Positions 35,263 to 44,278 of a DNA stretch of 64,000 nt are shown in pieces. The stretch is taken from the NCBI GenBank assembly GCA_902774335.1, contig CACYHW010000007.1:1-64000 (forward strand), in the 5' to 3' direction. A program made the position numbers and the translations under genes. Source of the stretch: an uncultured Bacteroidales bacterium (GTDB taxonomy: Bacteria; Bacteroidota; Bacteroidia; Bacteroidales; Bacteroidaceae). Under the pieces are notes generated by a model that ran no database searches, was not told the DNA's origin, and was given only the letters and a program-made list of their open reading frames with translations. Numbering within the stretch: the stretch's first letter is position 1; each line of letters begins with the position of its first letter.

Positions 35263-36540
35263 ATGTTTTTAGATATAGTTGAAGGCGTAAGCGCAGTCGA
35301 GGAAAGTGTAAGCGCAGTAGCCGAGAGTGGTATCAGCGGACTGGATACAGTCTGGGTCTTGATAGCAGCAATGCTGGTATTCTTTATGCAGCCCGGTTTC
35401 GCCCTGGTTGAGGCGGGCTTCACCCGTTCCAAGAACACGGCCAACATCCTGATGAAGAACTTTGTTGACTTCATGGTGGGATCGTTGCTGTTCTGGATGA
35501 TAGGTTTCGGCCTCATGCACGGAGTAAACAACGGATTCATAGGTGGTCTTCACCTTTTTGATTGGTCATTCATAGGCGACTCAAACGTTCCTGCTGAGTG
35601 CACCCTGATCTTCCAAACCGTATTCTGCGCCACTGCCGCTACCATAGTATCAGGCGGTATGGCCGAGAGAACCAAGTTCTCCATGTACGTACTCATTTCG
35701 ATCATCATCTCTGTACTTATCTATCCCATCGAGGGGCACTGGACCTGGGGCGGTGGCTGGCTCTCAGAGCTTGGTTTCCATGATTTTGCAGGTTCAACCG
35801 TTGTTCACTCTTGCGGTGGTGTGATTGCTCTTGCAGGTGCTATGGTACTCGGTCCCCGTATCGGTAAGTATTCAAAGACCGGTGAGTCACGCGCTATCCC
35901 CGGTCACAACCTGACCTTCGGTGCTCTGGGCGTATTCCTGCTCTGGTTCGGTTGGTTCGGTTTCAACCCCGGTTCACAGCTGGCAGCCGAAGGTGCTGAA
36001 AACGCAATCGCTATCTCACACGTAATGTGCACAACCAACATGGCTGCTGCTACCGGCGGTCTTGCAGTACTCTTCCTTACATGGCTTGTATACGGCAAAC
36101 CTTCACTCTCACTGGTATGCAACGGCATCCTGGCAGGTCTGGTAGGTATCACAGCCGGTTGCGACCTTGTATCAATAGGCGGTTCTGCTATCATCGGCGC
36201 AGTTTGCGGTGTTGCAATGGTTGGTTCTGTTGCCCTGATCGACAAGATCTGCAAGATCGATGATCCCGTAGGTGCTGTTTCTGTTCACGGAGTCTGCGGT
36301 ATCCTTGGTACTCTCATGACCGGTATGTTCGCTGTTGACGGTGGCCTGTTCTACGGTGGTGGCTGGCACTTCCTGGGTGTTGAGGCCCTTGGTTCACTGG
36401 TAACATGCGCATGGTCATTCGGCCTTGGTCTGCTCACATTCGTAATCCTTAAGAAGGTTCACGGTATCCGTGTTGAGCCTAGAGTTGAGGAGGAGGGTCT
36501 GGATATATATGAGCATGGTGAGACTGCTTACAACGTTTAA
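35263..36540 (+). CDS. amtB: Ammonium transporter
   Basis: A 425-residue inner-membrane channel. The start is the ATG at 35263 (MFLDIVEGVSAVEES); an upstream TTG is possible. Conserved Amt features: MLVFFMQPGFALVEAGFTR, DFAGSTVVHSCGG with the first pore His (His182), and VSVHGVCGILGT with the second (His342), plus 11 expected membrane segments. It moves ammonium into the cell under nitrogen limitation and is gated by the adjacent GlnK. The stop codon runs directly into a heptamer array. Confidence 0.96.
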   Translation: MFLDIVEGVSAVEESVSAVAESGISGLDTVWVLIAAMLVFFMQPGFALVEAGFTRSKNTANILMKNFVDFMVGSLLFWMIGFGLMHGVNNGFIGGLHLFDWSFIGDSNVPAECTLIFQTVFCATAATIVSGGMAERTKFSMYVLISIIISVLIYPIEGHWTWGGGWLSELGFHDFAGSTVVHSCGGVIALAGAMVLGPRIGKYSKTGESRAIPGHNLTFGALGVFLLWFGWFGFNPGSQLAAEGAENAIAISHVMCTTNMAAATGGLAVLFLTWLVYGKPSLSLVCNGILAGLVGITAGCDLVSIGGSAIIGAVCGVAMVGSVALIDKICKIDDPVGAVSVHGVCGILGTLMTGMFAVDGGLFYGGGWHFLGVEALGSLVTCAWSFGLGLLTFVILKKVHGIRVEPRVEEEGLDIYEHGETAYNV

Positions 36541-36595
36541 TTGAGAATTGAAAATTGAAAAATGAGAATTGACAATTGAGAATTGAAAATTGAAT
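36540..36595 (+). repeat. Heptamer array directly after the amtB stop codon
   Basis: Following the amtB TAA come eight units of the heptamer: TTGAGAA, TTGAAAA (x2), ATGAGAA, TTGACAA, TTGAGAA, TTGAAAA, TTGAATG. The rest of this gap (36596-36778) has AGAGAATC at 36599 and GATTCTCT at 36705-36712 that could pair over about 100 nt, and an AT-rich stretch before the porin gene. No ORF was seen. Confidence 0.88.
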
Positions 36596-36778
36596 GTTAG
36601 AGAATCGGGGATTGGGGGACTCGGAGTCATGTTTTTGATTCGTAACTGCCTCTTTACTGTGATACTCGCTCAGGGTAAGTTTTGATTCCGGTTTTCCGGT
36701 TCCTGATTCTCTTTTATTTATTCATTGAAAAACCAATATTATACCATTTAACTATTTAACCATTAAACATTTACAACT

Positions 36779-37471
36779 ATGAAAAAGTTATTTTACGTAA
36801 TTCCCGCAATGGCAGCAGTAGTTGCTCCGTTGCATGCAGAGATAGAGACAAGTGTAAGTGCCGATGTAGTCAGCGAGTATGTATGGCGTGGCGTAAAGTG
36901 CGGTGATGCCGCAATCGAACCCGCACTGGCCATCAGTTCAGCCGGATTGGAACTGTCAGCCTGGGGATCGGTAGGAATAACCGATGCAACCGACACCAGG
37001 GAGTTTGACCTGACCCTGAGTTACTCCTTTGGCGGAGCCAGCGTAGGTGTAACGGACTATTGGTTCAGCGTAGGCGGCGATCCTGCCGGACGTTACTTCA
37101 AGTACGCCGAGGATGCTACCAACCACGTCTTCGAGGCATTTGTAGGATATGACTTTGGATTTGCATCCATAAGCTGGTATACAAACATTGCCGGAAATGA
37201 TTTTAATGCCGACGGTGACCGCGCCTTCAGCTCATACTGCGAGCTGGCCGCTCCCTTCAGCTTTGGAGGACTTGACTGGACGGCAACACTGGGATTTGTA
37301 CCCATGGAAACACCTCTGTACGGCACCGATGGCTTTGCAGTGACCAACATCTCTCTTTCCACAGGCAAGTCGCTGGACATTACGGACAGTTTCAGCATCC
37401 CCGTATCGGCCGGACTTACCTTTAACCCCTGTGACGAGAGCGCCTATTTTGTCCTGGGCATCTCGTTCTGA
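36779..37471 (+). CDS. TorF/Gcw_chp-like outer-membrane porin-type protein
   Basis: A 230-residue exported protein (signal peptide MKKLFYVIPAMAAVVAPLHA). The mature part starts ETSVSADVVSEYVWRGV, the usual opening of the TorF putative porin family (PF09694), and consists of alternating amphipathic strands (FDLTLSYSFGGASVGVTDYWFSV, VFEAFVGYDFGFASISWYT), ending in Phe. It probably forms an outer-membrane beta-barrel. Similar proteins lie beside glnK-amtB in other bacteria, which suggests a role in diffusion of ammonium or small nitrogen compounds; this is inference from context. A terminator hairpin follows. Confidence 0.75.
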   Translation: MKKLFYVIPAMAAVVAPLHAEIETSVSADVVSEYVWRGVKCGDAAIEPALAISSAGLELSAWGSVGITDATDTREFDLTLSYSFGGASVGVTDYWFSVGGDPAGRYFKYAEDATNHVFEAFVGYDFGFASISWYTNIAGNDFNADGDRAFSSYCELAAPFSFGGLDWTATLGFVPMETPLYGTDGFAVTNISLSTGKSLDITDSFSIPVSAGLTFNPCDESAYFVLGISF

Positions 37472-37490
37472 ATGTTTTGTTTATTTGCGG

Positions 37491-37530
37491 ATCCGCCGGT
37501 GGACGTCCTGTTCACCGGCGGATTTGTTTT
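37491..37530 (+). terminator. Terminator hairpin after the porin-like gene
   Basis: ATCCGCCGGTG (37491-37501) pairs perfectly with CACCGGCGGAT (37513-37523), followed by TTGTTTT. It ends the glnK-amtB-porin region. Confidence 0.85.
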
Positions 37531-37537
37531 GTGCCAA

Positions 37538-37570
37538 TTGGTGCGGAATTGATAAATCTGATTATCTTTG
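37538..37570 (+). promoter_or_regulatory. Promoter of the GH27 gene
   Basis: TATCTTTG at 37563-37570 is a good -7 element, with TTG at 37538-37540 in the -33 region (22-bp spacer). The ATG of the GH27 gene follows 30 bp later. Confidence 0.6.
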
Positions 37571-37599
37571 CATAAATCACTTTTTACGTAATCAGAGTT

Positions 37600-38826
37600 A
37601 TGAGAAAACTTACAGGAGCGCTGCTTATGGCAGCCATGCTGGTTCCGGGTTGGAGCGCAGCGCAGAAATGGGAGGGATTGGCCGAGACACCTCAGATGGG
37701 CTGGAACAGCTGGAACAAATTCGGCCAGAACATCAGTGAAAAACTTATCCGCGAACAGGCCGATGCAATGGTGGCCGAGGGCCTTGTGGAAGCCGGTTAC
37801 ATCTACCTTAATATGGACGACTGCTGGCACGGCGAGCGTGATGCCGACGGCTTTGTGCAGCCCGATCCCAAGACATTCCCCTCAGGTATTGAGGCACTTG
37901 CCGATTATGTTCACTCCAAGGGTATGAAGCTGGGTATCTATTCCGATGCGGGCCGCAAGACCTGTGCCGGCCGTACCGGTAGCTTCGGCCACGAATATCA
38001 GGATGCCCTGCAGTATGCCCGCTGGGGTATCGACTACCTTAAATATGACTGGTGCTCAAGTGAGAACATCAACCCGCGCGGCGCTTACGCACTGATGCGT
38101 GACGCACTGCGTGCTGCCGGACGTCCCATACTGTTCAGCATGTGCGAGTGGGGTACCAACAAACCCTGGGAGTGGGCCGAGAACGTAGGTCACTCATGGC
38201 GCACCACCGGCGATATCACCGCCCGTTTTGCGGGCACACCCCGTCAGCGCGGCTGGGGCCAGACCGTTCTGAGCATCATCGACCAGAACGCCCCCTTGCG
38301 CAAGTATGCCGGTCCGGGCCACTGGAACGACCCCGATATGCTGGAGGTTGGCAACGGCATGAGCGTTAACGAGGACCGTGCACACTTCAGCATGTGGTGC
38401 ATGATGGCCGCTCCGCTCATCCTGGGTAACGATCTGTCCAAGATGACCGACGAGACCCGCGCCATCATCCTCAACAAGAAGGTTATTGCCATCGATCAGG
38501 ACAAGCTGGGCGTGCAGGGACTGCGTTACAAGACCGAGAACGACATAGAGTACTGGTTCAAGCCGCTGGAGGGTGGTGACTGGGCATTCTGCCTGCTCAA
38601 CCGCTCCACCGAGCCCGTTGAGTGTAACATCAACTGGCAGGACTACAACCTTACCGACGACGAGGTGAGCAAACTCTCCACATCGTTCGACACCGTAACC
38701 TACAACATCGAGAACCTGTGGGAGTCCAACGCCAAGAAGGCTAAGGTCGGTACCACCAAAAAGGCTCTCAAGGTCACAGTTCCCGGTCACGACGTTGCAA
38801 TGTATCGTCTTACACCTAAAAAATGA
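37600..38826 (+). CDS. GH27 alpha-galactosidase, secreted
   Basis: A 408-residue exported enzyme (MRKLTGALLMAAMLVPGWSAAQ). The GH27 barrel starts PQMGWNSWNKFG; YLNMDDCWHG and GMKLGIYSDAGRKTCAGR are family hallmarks. The catalytic nucleophile is Asp150 in YLKYDWC and the acid/base is Asp205 in SWRTTGDI; both are present. A C-terminal beta-sandwich (about 320-408) closes the protein. It removes terminal alpha-galactose from galacto-oligosaccharides or galactomannan. It stands alone, with its own promoter and a large palindrome after the stop. Confidence 0.93.
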   Translation: MRKLTGALLMAAMLVPGWSAAQKWEGLAETPQMGWNSWNKFGQNISEKLIREQADAMVAEGLVEAGYIYLNMDDCWHGERDADGFVQPDPKTFPSGIEALADYVHSKGMKLGIYSDAGRKTCAGRTGSFGHEYQDALQYARWGIDYLKYDWCSSENINPRGAYALMRDALRAAGRPILFSMCEWGTNKPWEWAENVGHSWRTTGDITARFAGTPRQRGWGQTVLSIIDQNAPLRKYAGPGHWNDPDMLEVGNGMSVNEDRAHFSMWCMMAAPLILGNDLSKMTDETRAIILNKKVIAIDQDKLGVQGLRYKTENDIEYWFKPLEGGDWAFCLLNRSTEPVECNINWQDYNLTDDEVSKLSTSFDTVTYNIENLWESNAKKAKVGTTKKALKVTVPGHDVAMYRLTPKK

Positions 38827-38842
38827 AAATAGTGAAATAGCT

Positions 38843-38918
38843 GACAGAGGTGACAAAGGGGACGGTTCCGTTTGGCTCACACGAGCCAAACGGAACCGTC
38901 CCCTTTGTCACCTCTGTC
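38843..38918. repeat. Perfect 36-bp inverted repeat between convergent genes
   Basis: Arms 38843-38878 and 38883-38918 are exact reverse complements around ACAC. The core reads GTGACAAAGGGGACGGTTCC. It has no T-run but sits exactly between two convergent genes, so it may act as a two-way terminator. The GGGGACGGTTCC core resembles REP-type palindromes. Confidence 0.92.
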
Positions 38919-38928
38919 ACCTCTGCTG

Positions 38929-39477
38929 CTACTGCAGCTTCTTCATCTCATACCCAAGGCGGTGGAGTTCAATTGCAGCGCCGATGCTGAACATAACCTG
39001 GACGGCACGTGCATAGACGTAGAACGCGCGGCGGCTCTGGGGCTCAATTCGTTCCTGACGTATAAACGTGACTGCAGTCTGCGCGCAGGTCTGCATGATT
39101 GAGGTAATCTCCCCGGCCTGTTTGCCGTCGGGGAGCAGCCCCAGGATATCCTTCATAATATGGTCGTCCATATCGTCAAAGCCGTTGGGACCCAGCAGAA
39201 CGCTGTAGGGCTGTTCCTTGAGCTTGTTCCAGTCGCGGTTCCACCAGCAAGCCACAGCCATACCTATGTAACCGGCCCATGCAACCGATACGGTAGGGTA
39301 TGCGGCAATCTCCTTGACGCCGTCGGCAATATATTCGGGCGCAAGCTCCTTCCATTTAAGGTCAATATCATCGGACCTGAGGAGTATGCCCTCAAGCATT
39401 CCGGCATCGGTACATATCTTGAGCAGCTCTTTTTCAAGCCGCTCCTGAAACATTGTATAGTATAACTGGTCTTCCAT
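38929..39477 (-). CDS. Conserved hypothetical protein (182 aa)
   Basis: A soluble protein without signal peptide. The start is the ATG at 39477 (MEDQLYYTMFQERLEKELL); a longer frame would begin with TTG inside the promoter. A -7 element TACTTTTG sits just upstream on the minus strand, leaving a leader of roughly 13 nt. It contains YPTVSVAWAGYIGMAVACWWN and FIRQERIEPQSRRAFYVYARAV, a helical pattern I cannot link to a known function. No catalytic motif seen. Confidence 0.7.
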   Translation of the reverse strand: MEDQLYYTMFQERLEKELLKICTDAGMLEGILLRSDDIDLKWKELAPEYIADGVKEIAAYPTVSVAWAGYIGMAVACWWNRDWNKLKEQPYSVLLGPNGFDDMDDHIMKDILGLLPDGKQAGEITSIMQTCAQTAVTFIRQERIEPQSRRAFYVYARAVQVMFSIGAAIELHRLGYEMKKLQ

Positions 39478-39491
39478 CGCTAAAAATTTGT

Positions 39492-39499
39492 GCAAAAGT
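39492..39499 (-). promoter_or_regulatory. -7 promoter element of the 182-aa hypothetical gene
   Basis: On the minus strand TACTTTTG, 14 bp before the ATG at 39477. It overlaps the longer TTG-started reading of the gene and so supports the shorter start. Confidence 0.6.
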
Positions 39500-39511
39500 A
39501 GCCAAAAAGCG

Positions 39512-42500
39512 TCATTTCACCAGATACAGTTTGCCGTTTATGATTACTATGCCGCTGGGCTCACCCTCCACAGGACGTCCGCTCAGATCGTAAATCAGAT
39601 CCGCACCCAGAGCCGCAGGAATCAACTCCACATCGGTAGGATACTGCTTGACGGTCCAGTTGGCAGCCCAGTGGTTGTCGGCATTCACGTCACGCAGCAT
39701 CAGGACCGATGTACCGGACTGTGCCGATGCGGGCCAGGGAGCCACGCTCTTATAGCTAACCTGGTCAACCACAATGCCTGCAGCATTGCTCAGACGCACC
39801 GACTCGCCGTCGTTGGAGAGCTTTCCGTCGGTCCACTGCCAAACCTGCTGGTCCTTGACCGCCGTCTTGAGCTTGCCGGACTTGGCCGCAACATAGACGC
39901 TGCCGCGTGCCGGAATCAGGCTGCCCTCGGGGAACACAAAGTCAAATGCCTGGCTCAGAACGTATCCGCTGATGTCAAAGGGAGCATCGGCCGGATTGTA
40001 AATCCTGATGAACTCCGACTCTGAATCCTGCATGGGGTGATAGCAGATCTCACTTATCACAGGCTCGCTCTGAGGCGTCTCAGGCAGGTAGTTGGAGCCA
40101 ATCTTCAGGCTGGCCGGCGTCAGGATATAGCTTGTGGCCGATATAAACTGCGGGTCACCGTAAAGGTTGCCCAGCGAGAGCGTATCGCCGTCGGACAGCG
40201 AACCGCTGAACCTGATGCTCGACTTGTCATCGCACTCAAATGTGCGGTCATAGCTGTTGGACAGGATGCACTCTGTCACCACCGCATTGCCGCCCAGACG
40301 GCCGTCAACCTTCTCATAGCAGGCCACCGGAGTAACCACAGCAAAGAATGTGCACTTGTCAATATCGGCATGACAGGAGTCCTTCACTGCAACACCCATG
40401 TTGGTCTGGATGAATGTGGAGTTGCTCACCTTCACGGTGGAGCGCTGTCCCACGCTGATTCCCTTGTCGGTAATGGTGTACGCCAGCAGGCTGTCAATGA
40501 TCACACCCATAGCCTGCTCGCCGATATCCACAGCGTCGCTGTTGTCGCCCAGGAAGTGATGCGCCACCACATCCCTGATAATGCCGCCGTCAATGCCGTC
40601 AAAGTCAATGGCATCGGTATCCACCTGGTCATTGCCTATGAACGTGCAGTGCTCCACGCGTCCCTTGCCGTACTTGATGTTAATCAGATCGCCCGTAACG
40701 CGGCTGTGGATAATGCTGTTTGTAAGCGTCACGTCGCTGTAACGGGCCGCAATGGGATTGCTCACCACATCCGTAATGTTCAGATGGTCAAGCACCAGCT
40801 CCTTGCAGTTGTAAGCCGATATGGCCGCAACGCAGTTGTACAGGCGCGGTCCCTGATTGGCGTCGTGCATGGTTGCATAGCTGATAGTCGACTTGGCGTC
40901 GCTGTTTATCAGGCAGACAGCACCCCAGGACTGCCCGGAATACTGCGGGTTAAGCACAAAACGAATGCTGTCCGAGCGTGTGCCCTGAGCGGTCAGACCG
41001 CCGTTCACAATCAGGTTGGAGTTGGGTGCGAACCTTATCTCCACACCCGGCTCGATGGTCAGGCGGGCGCCCTTAAGGACGGTCACATCGGCCGCAGTAT
41101 AATAGGGTGACTTGGACTTGAGCAGGGTCATGTCGGCCGATATGGTCTCGGGCAGCATGTTCAGGCCGTCGGGCTCGTACATAGCCTCCACAGCTATATC
41201 GGAGTCGATGGAGAACTTGATGGTGGGCTGGGTGAGTCCGCTCATGCGGTTATGCGATGCAGCCTGGTCCAGCACTGCCATAAGCTCCACATCCATAATG
41301 ATATCCGAGCTGGTCCTTGAAGTCTGGTGCACCTCCACAGCCAGAGTGTTCTCGCCCTGGATGAGCCACGAGGGATCGATATCATAGGTCAGGTAACGGA
41401 TGGCTGCACGCTTGGGAACTGCATAGTTGTCGGCCAGCGGATTGGACTCAAAGTTCTCCCTAAGGTTACTGCGTATTATCTCCTTGCCGTTGAGCCATAC
41501 CACAGCGCCGTCGTCACGCAGAAGGCGCAGCTTGATCTGCAGATATGATGAGGGATCATCCTGGACCGTGAACTTGCGGCGGAAATATGTGGTCACATAC
41601 TTGGAGTTGCTTGAGCCGTAGTTCACGGTGGTCTTTATGAGATCCGTCATCTTCTCGTCAGTATCATATCCCAGAGGCGATGCGCCCGATTTCCAGGCTG
41701 AGTCATCAAAAGAGGCGTTGTACCATTCTGCGGGGCTGGTTCCGTTGTCCAGATACTTCCACTGGCTGCCGGTTGAAACCAGCTTCTTGACGGCATTCTC
41801 GCGCCATCCCTTGAAGGTGTAACCCACGCGCTCGCGGGCGGTAAGGGTAATCTCCATATCGGTGGGGTAAGATCCGCACCACTTGTCCTTATTGATAGCC
41901 AGACCATTGAACTCAAAGCCGTTCTTGCCGGTAAGGGTGAGCAGGGCGGGCATTCCTGCGCCGTAGTTCTCGTACAGATCCCAAAGCAGAACAATGGGAC
42001 GGCCGTTGCAGAAATCGCGCAGATAGCTTATCCTGCTGCGCCACTGACGGGTCGATGTGAGCGCATTGCCGCTGTACGAGCTGCTGGTGCCCAGCCACCT
42101 CTGGACCTGCTGTTCCATAAGCGGCTCAATATCTTTCATGTGTTCAGTCACCTGACGCTGTATCTCCTCCGGGTTGAAAGCCGTAAACAGAAGGTCGGCG
42201 GTTCGCTTGCAGAAATACTCGCGGTAACCGTCGTTCCGGAGCATCGCCCCGAAAGGCATATTGGCCTTTCCGGCATACCAGTCGGCATAGTCATCGGCAT
42301 AATTGTTGAAACCGCGGTCGCCGTCGGTAAAAATCCAGCGCCACACGCCGCCCTCCTTGGGCTTCCAGGCCATAGGATTGTGGTTGACCGATGTGTTATG
42401 GCTCCAGATCTGAGCCACCATGAAATCGGTATAGTTCTCCACGTCCATGATCTCGGCCAGGTCGTCATAATTAGCCTGAATGCTCAAATCCTGCTGCCAC

Positions 42501-43843
42501 ACCTCCTTGTAGTAGTTCCACTCCTCCCAATCGCCGGCCTCCACGTTCTGGTCGCCCTCAATCATGTCAAAGGTGCCGGACTCAAGGCCGTAGCGGGTCT
42601 CAATATACTCCTCGTTGACCTTCTCGCGAATGTTATGGATACCCAGGAACTCTCCGTTAAGGTATACGGCCGATGGGCGGAACGCCTGCAGCGCCAGATT
42701 GAGTCCGCCCCTGCGGCAAGCCTGCTGCAGTAGTCCGTCGCGGAACATGGTGTAGTTCCAGTCGTTGCCCGATGCACGCAGCGCAAAGTCATCGAACTCG
42801 TTGCGCGGATCATCGTGGAACAGCTGGTATGACAGCTTGCTCTCGCCGTATTTCTTCTTGAAATATACTCCCAGCATCTTCTGGGGCAGCTGCCAGGCAT
42901 ACAGACCGTTTATCTTTACGCCCGCAGGCTCGTTGAATGCGGCTCTGTCGCTGCCGTTGTTCTCGTAGAGCTCAATGTTTACGGGAATCTCAAAGTCGGC
43001 CTTCTCGTTATGAGCGTTGGTCCAACCGTATATTCCGTGCTCGGAGTCCCAGAAATTCTCGCTGTCCGTTGCCAGCGATACCACCGGCAGGCTGTGGCCC
43101 TGGAACTCATTATTAAGGAAATATGTCATGGTCTTGGTCACGCCCGGCATCTTGCCGTCCTCCAGAATGCGTGCCCTGAGTACCGTTGTCTTGGTAAAGG
43201 TCAGGGGAGTGGTGTATATGTTTGAGCTCATGGTGGGCTCCGAACCGTCGGTGGTGTAATAGACTTCACCGCCCTGATCGTTGGTGACAGTCACCGTAAC
43301 CGAACCCGAATAGGCTCCGCCCTGTGTCAGAATTACCGGCTGGTTGGACCTTCCGGTATAGCCCGGAGTGGTGTTGGCGGCACCGGGAGTGGGGGTCATA
43401 AAGAACACATCCGTTCCGGGATTATCCATAGAGCGTCCGTAACTGATATCACCATATTGCGGGCCGAATGTCATGCTGTCCACCATTTTTCCGTCAGCAT
43501 CGAACAGACCCACCTCCTCACCGTCGGCACTCAGCTTGAAACAGGCGTGAAGTCCGTAGTCCAGATCATCGCACCATATAAGCAGATAACCTCCCGCCTT
43601 GATGGTTGTGCCTTCGGGCAGGAGGTACTTCCTGGGCTTGCTCAGGTTGTCCGTGATGGACCATCCGCGCAGGTTTACATCGGCCTCACCTGCATTGTAC
43701 AGCTCTATCCAGTCGGCGTTTGTGCCGTAGTCGGGATCGGCATTGATGCTGCCGTTGGATGCCAATACCTCGTTTATGCTGACCTGTGCCGCGGCGGGAA
43801 CTGCGGTCAGCACCATCATTGAAAGGTAAAACGGGAGTTTCAT
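39512..43843 (-). CDS. Secreted CotH-kinase/lamin-tail/beta-helix protein (1443 aa)
   Basis: An exported protein (signal peptide MKLPFYLSMMVLTAVPAAA). Domain order: lamin-tail domain at about 20-140 (VSINEVLASN, ADWIELYNAGEADVNLRGWSI); chitobiase-like beta domain at 165-245 (GGEVYYTTDGSEP); CotH-type kinase-like region at about 255-600 (LPVVSLATD, GEFLGIHNIREKVNEEY, MIEGDQNVE, RWIFTDGDRGF); a galactose-binding-like domain at about 690-870; a parallel beta-helix of short repeats at about 900-1200; a second lamin-tail domain at about 1290-1400 (EFIRIYNPADAPFDISGYVL); and a tail YDLSGRPV..GIVIINGKLYLVK. CotH phosphorylates spore-coat proteins in Bacillus; the substrate here is unknown. Two lamin-tail domains around a kinase-like core suggest a cell-surface or extracellular role. 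Confidence 0.85.
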   Translation of the reverse strand: MKLPFYLSMMVLTAVPAAAQVSINEVLASNGSINADPDYGTNADWIELYNAGEADVNLRGWSITDNLSKPRKYLLPEGTTIKAGGYLLIWCDDLDYGLHACFKLSADGEEVGLFDADGKMVDSMTFGPQYGDISYGRSMDNPGTDVFFMTPTPGAANTTPGYTGRSNQPVILTQGGAYSGSVTVTVTNDQGGEVYYTTDGSEPTMSSNIYTTPLTFTKTTVLRARILEDGKMPGVTKTMTYFLNNEFQGHSLPVVSLATDSENFWDSEHGIYGWTNAHNEKADFEIPVNIELYENNGSDRAAFNEPAGVKINGLYAWQLPQKMLGVYFKKKYGESKLSYQLFHDDPRNEFDDFALRASGNDWNYTMFRDGLLQQACRRGGLNLALQAFRPSAVYLNGEFLGIHNIREKVNEEYIETRYGLESGTFDMIEGDQNVEAGDWEEWNYYKEVWQQDLSIQANYDDLAEIMDVENYTDFMVAQIWSHNTSVNHNPMAWKPKEGGVWRWIFTDGDRGFNNYADDYADWYAGKANMPFGAMLRNDGYREYFCKRTADLLFTAFNPEEIQRQVTEHMKDIEPLMEQQVQRWLGTSSSYSGNALTSTRQWRSRISYLRDFCNGRPIVLLWDLYENYGAGMPALLTLTGKNGFEFNGLAINKDKWCGSYPTDMEITLTARERVGYTFKGWRENAVKKLVSTGSQWKYLDNGTSPAEWYNASFDDSAWKSGASPLGYDTDEKMTDLIKTTVNYGSSNSKYVTTYFRRKFTVQDDPSSYLQIKLRLLRDDGAVVWLNGKEIIRSNLRENFESNPLADNYAVPKRAAIRYLTYDIDPSWLIQGENTLAVEVHQTSRTSSDIIMDVELMAVLDQAASHNRMSGLTQPTIKFSIDSDIAVEAMYEPDGLNMLPETISADMTLLKSKSPYYTAADVTVLKGARLTIEPGVEIRFAPNSNLIVNGGLTAQGTRSDSIRFVLNPQYSGQSWGAVCLINSDAKSTISYATMHDANQGPRLYNCVAAISAYNCKELVLDHLNITDVVSNPIAARYSDVTLTNSIIHSRVTGDLINIKYGKGRVEHCTFIGNDQVDTDAIDFDGIDGGIIRDVVAHHFLGDNSDAVDIGEQAMGVIIDSLLAYTITDKGISVGQRSTVKVSNSTFIQTNMGVAVKDSCHADIDKCTFFAVVTPVACYEKVDGRLGGNAVVTECILSNSYDRTFECDDKSSIRFSGSLSDGDTLSLGNLYGDPQFISATSYILTPASLKIGSNYLPETPQSEPVISEICYHPMQDSESEFIRIYNPADAPFDISGYVLSQAFDFVFPEGSLIPARGSVYVAAKSGKLKTAVKDQQVWQWTDGKLSNDGESVRLSNAAGIVVDQVSYKSVAPWPASAQSGTSVLMLRDVNADNHWAANWTVKQYPTDVELIPAALGADLIYDLSGRPVEGEPSGIVIINGKLYLVK

Positions 43844-43876
43844 AATCGTAGTATGATGTTCCTTATAATGTTCGCG

Positions 43877-44080
43877 TTACTGTTTTTGGGAGAAATAGTC
43901 TTCCACCTTCTTAAGACTTCTCCTTACACAGTCTTTGTAGCCGTCGCTTGCGTTGGGATTATCCAGGATGGATTGGGCTGCGGCCTTGAACTCATCGGAC
44001 TGCAGGTAAGCAGTGGTCTCTTTCAGGATCAGGTTGCTAATATACAAAACTGACACAAAGGGACCGGTTCCCTGTGTCAC
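43877..44080 (-). pseudogene. Possible remnant of a small gene cut by a palindrome
   Basis: An open frame of up to 67 codons with no ATG; its first codons (GTG) fall inside the hairpin at 44051-44079. The C-terminal part (SDEFKAAAQSILDN, KDCVRRSLKKVEDYFSQ) looks protein-like with a regular charge pattern, while the first residues come from the palindrome. It may be the 3' end of a gene broken by insertion of the palindrome/hicAB segment, or a small gene starting at an internal TTG. Not recognised. Confidence 0.3.
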
Positions 44081-44087
44081 TTTTTTA
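44051..44087. terminator. GGGACC/GGTTCCC palindrome with T-run (left of hicAB)
   Basis: TGACACAAAGGGACC pairs imperfectly with GGTTCCCTGTGTCA (44051-44079), followed by CTTTTTT. It shares GGTTCCCTGTGTC with the palindrome at 44887-44910; together they bracket the hicAB module. Confidence 0.75.
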
Positions 44088-44088
44088 C

Positions 44089-44247
44089 TATATTTGTGAC
44101 GATAATTGTTTGCGTGATACGATACTGGAAAACACGCTTTTGTTGATTTTTAATACTAATGAAATGAAAAGAGATCTCCTTTTAAGTGGAAATGCAGTAA
44201 AATCACGAACATTTCCTTGTAATCAATTCGTATTATTACTACATTTG
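44089..44247 (+). promoter_or_regulatory. Promoter region of hicAB with two -7 elements
   Basis: TATATTTG at 44089-44096 and TACATTTG at 44240-44247 both match TAnnTTTG; the second has TTG at 44217-44219 upstream and lies 31 bp before the hicA ATG. The sequence between is AT-rich with no convincing gene. Confidence 0.5.
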
Positions 44248-44278
44248 TGCCGATATCAATCCAAACTTTCTGTTGAGT

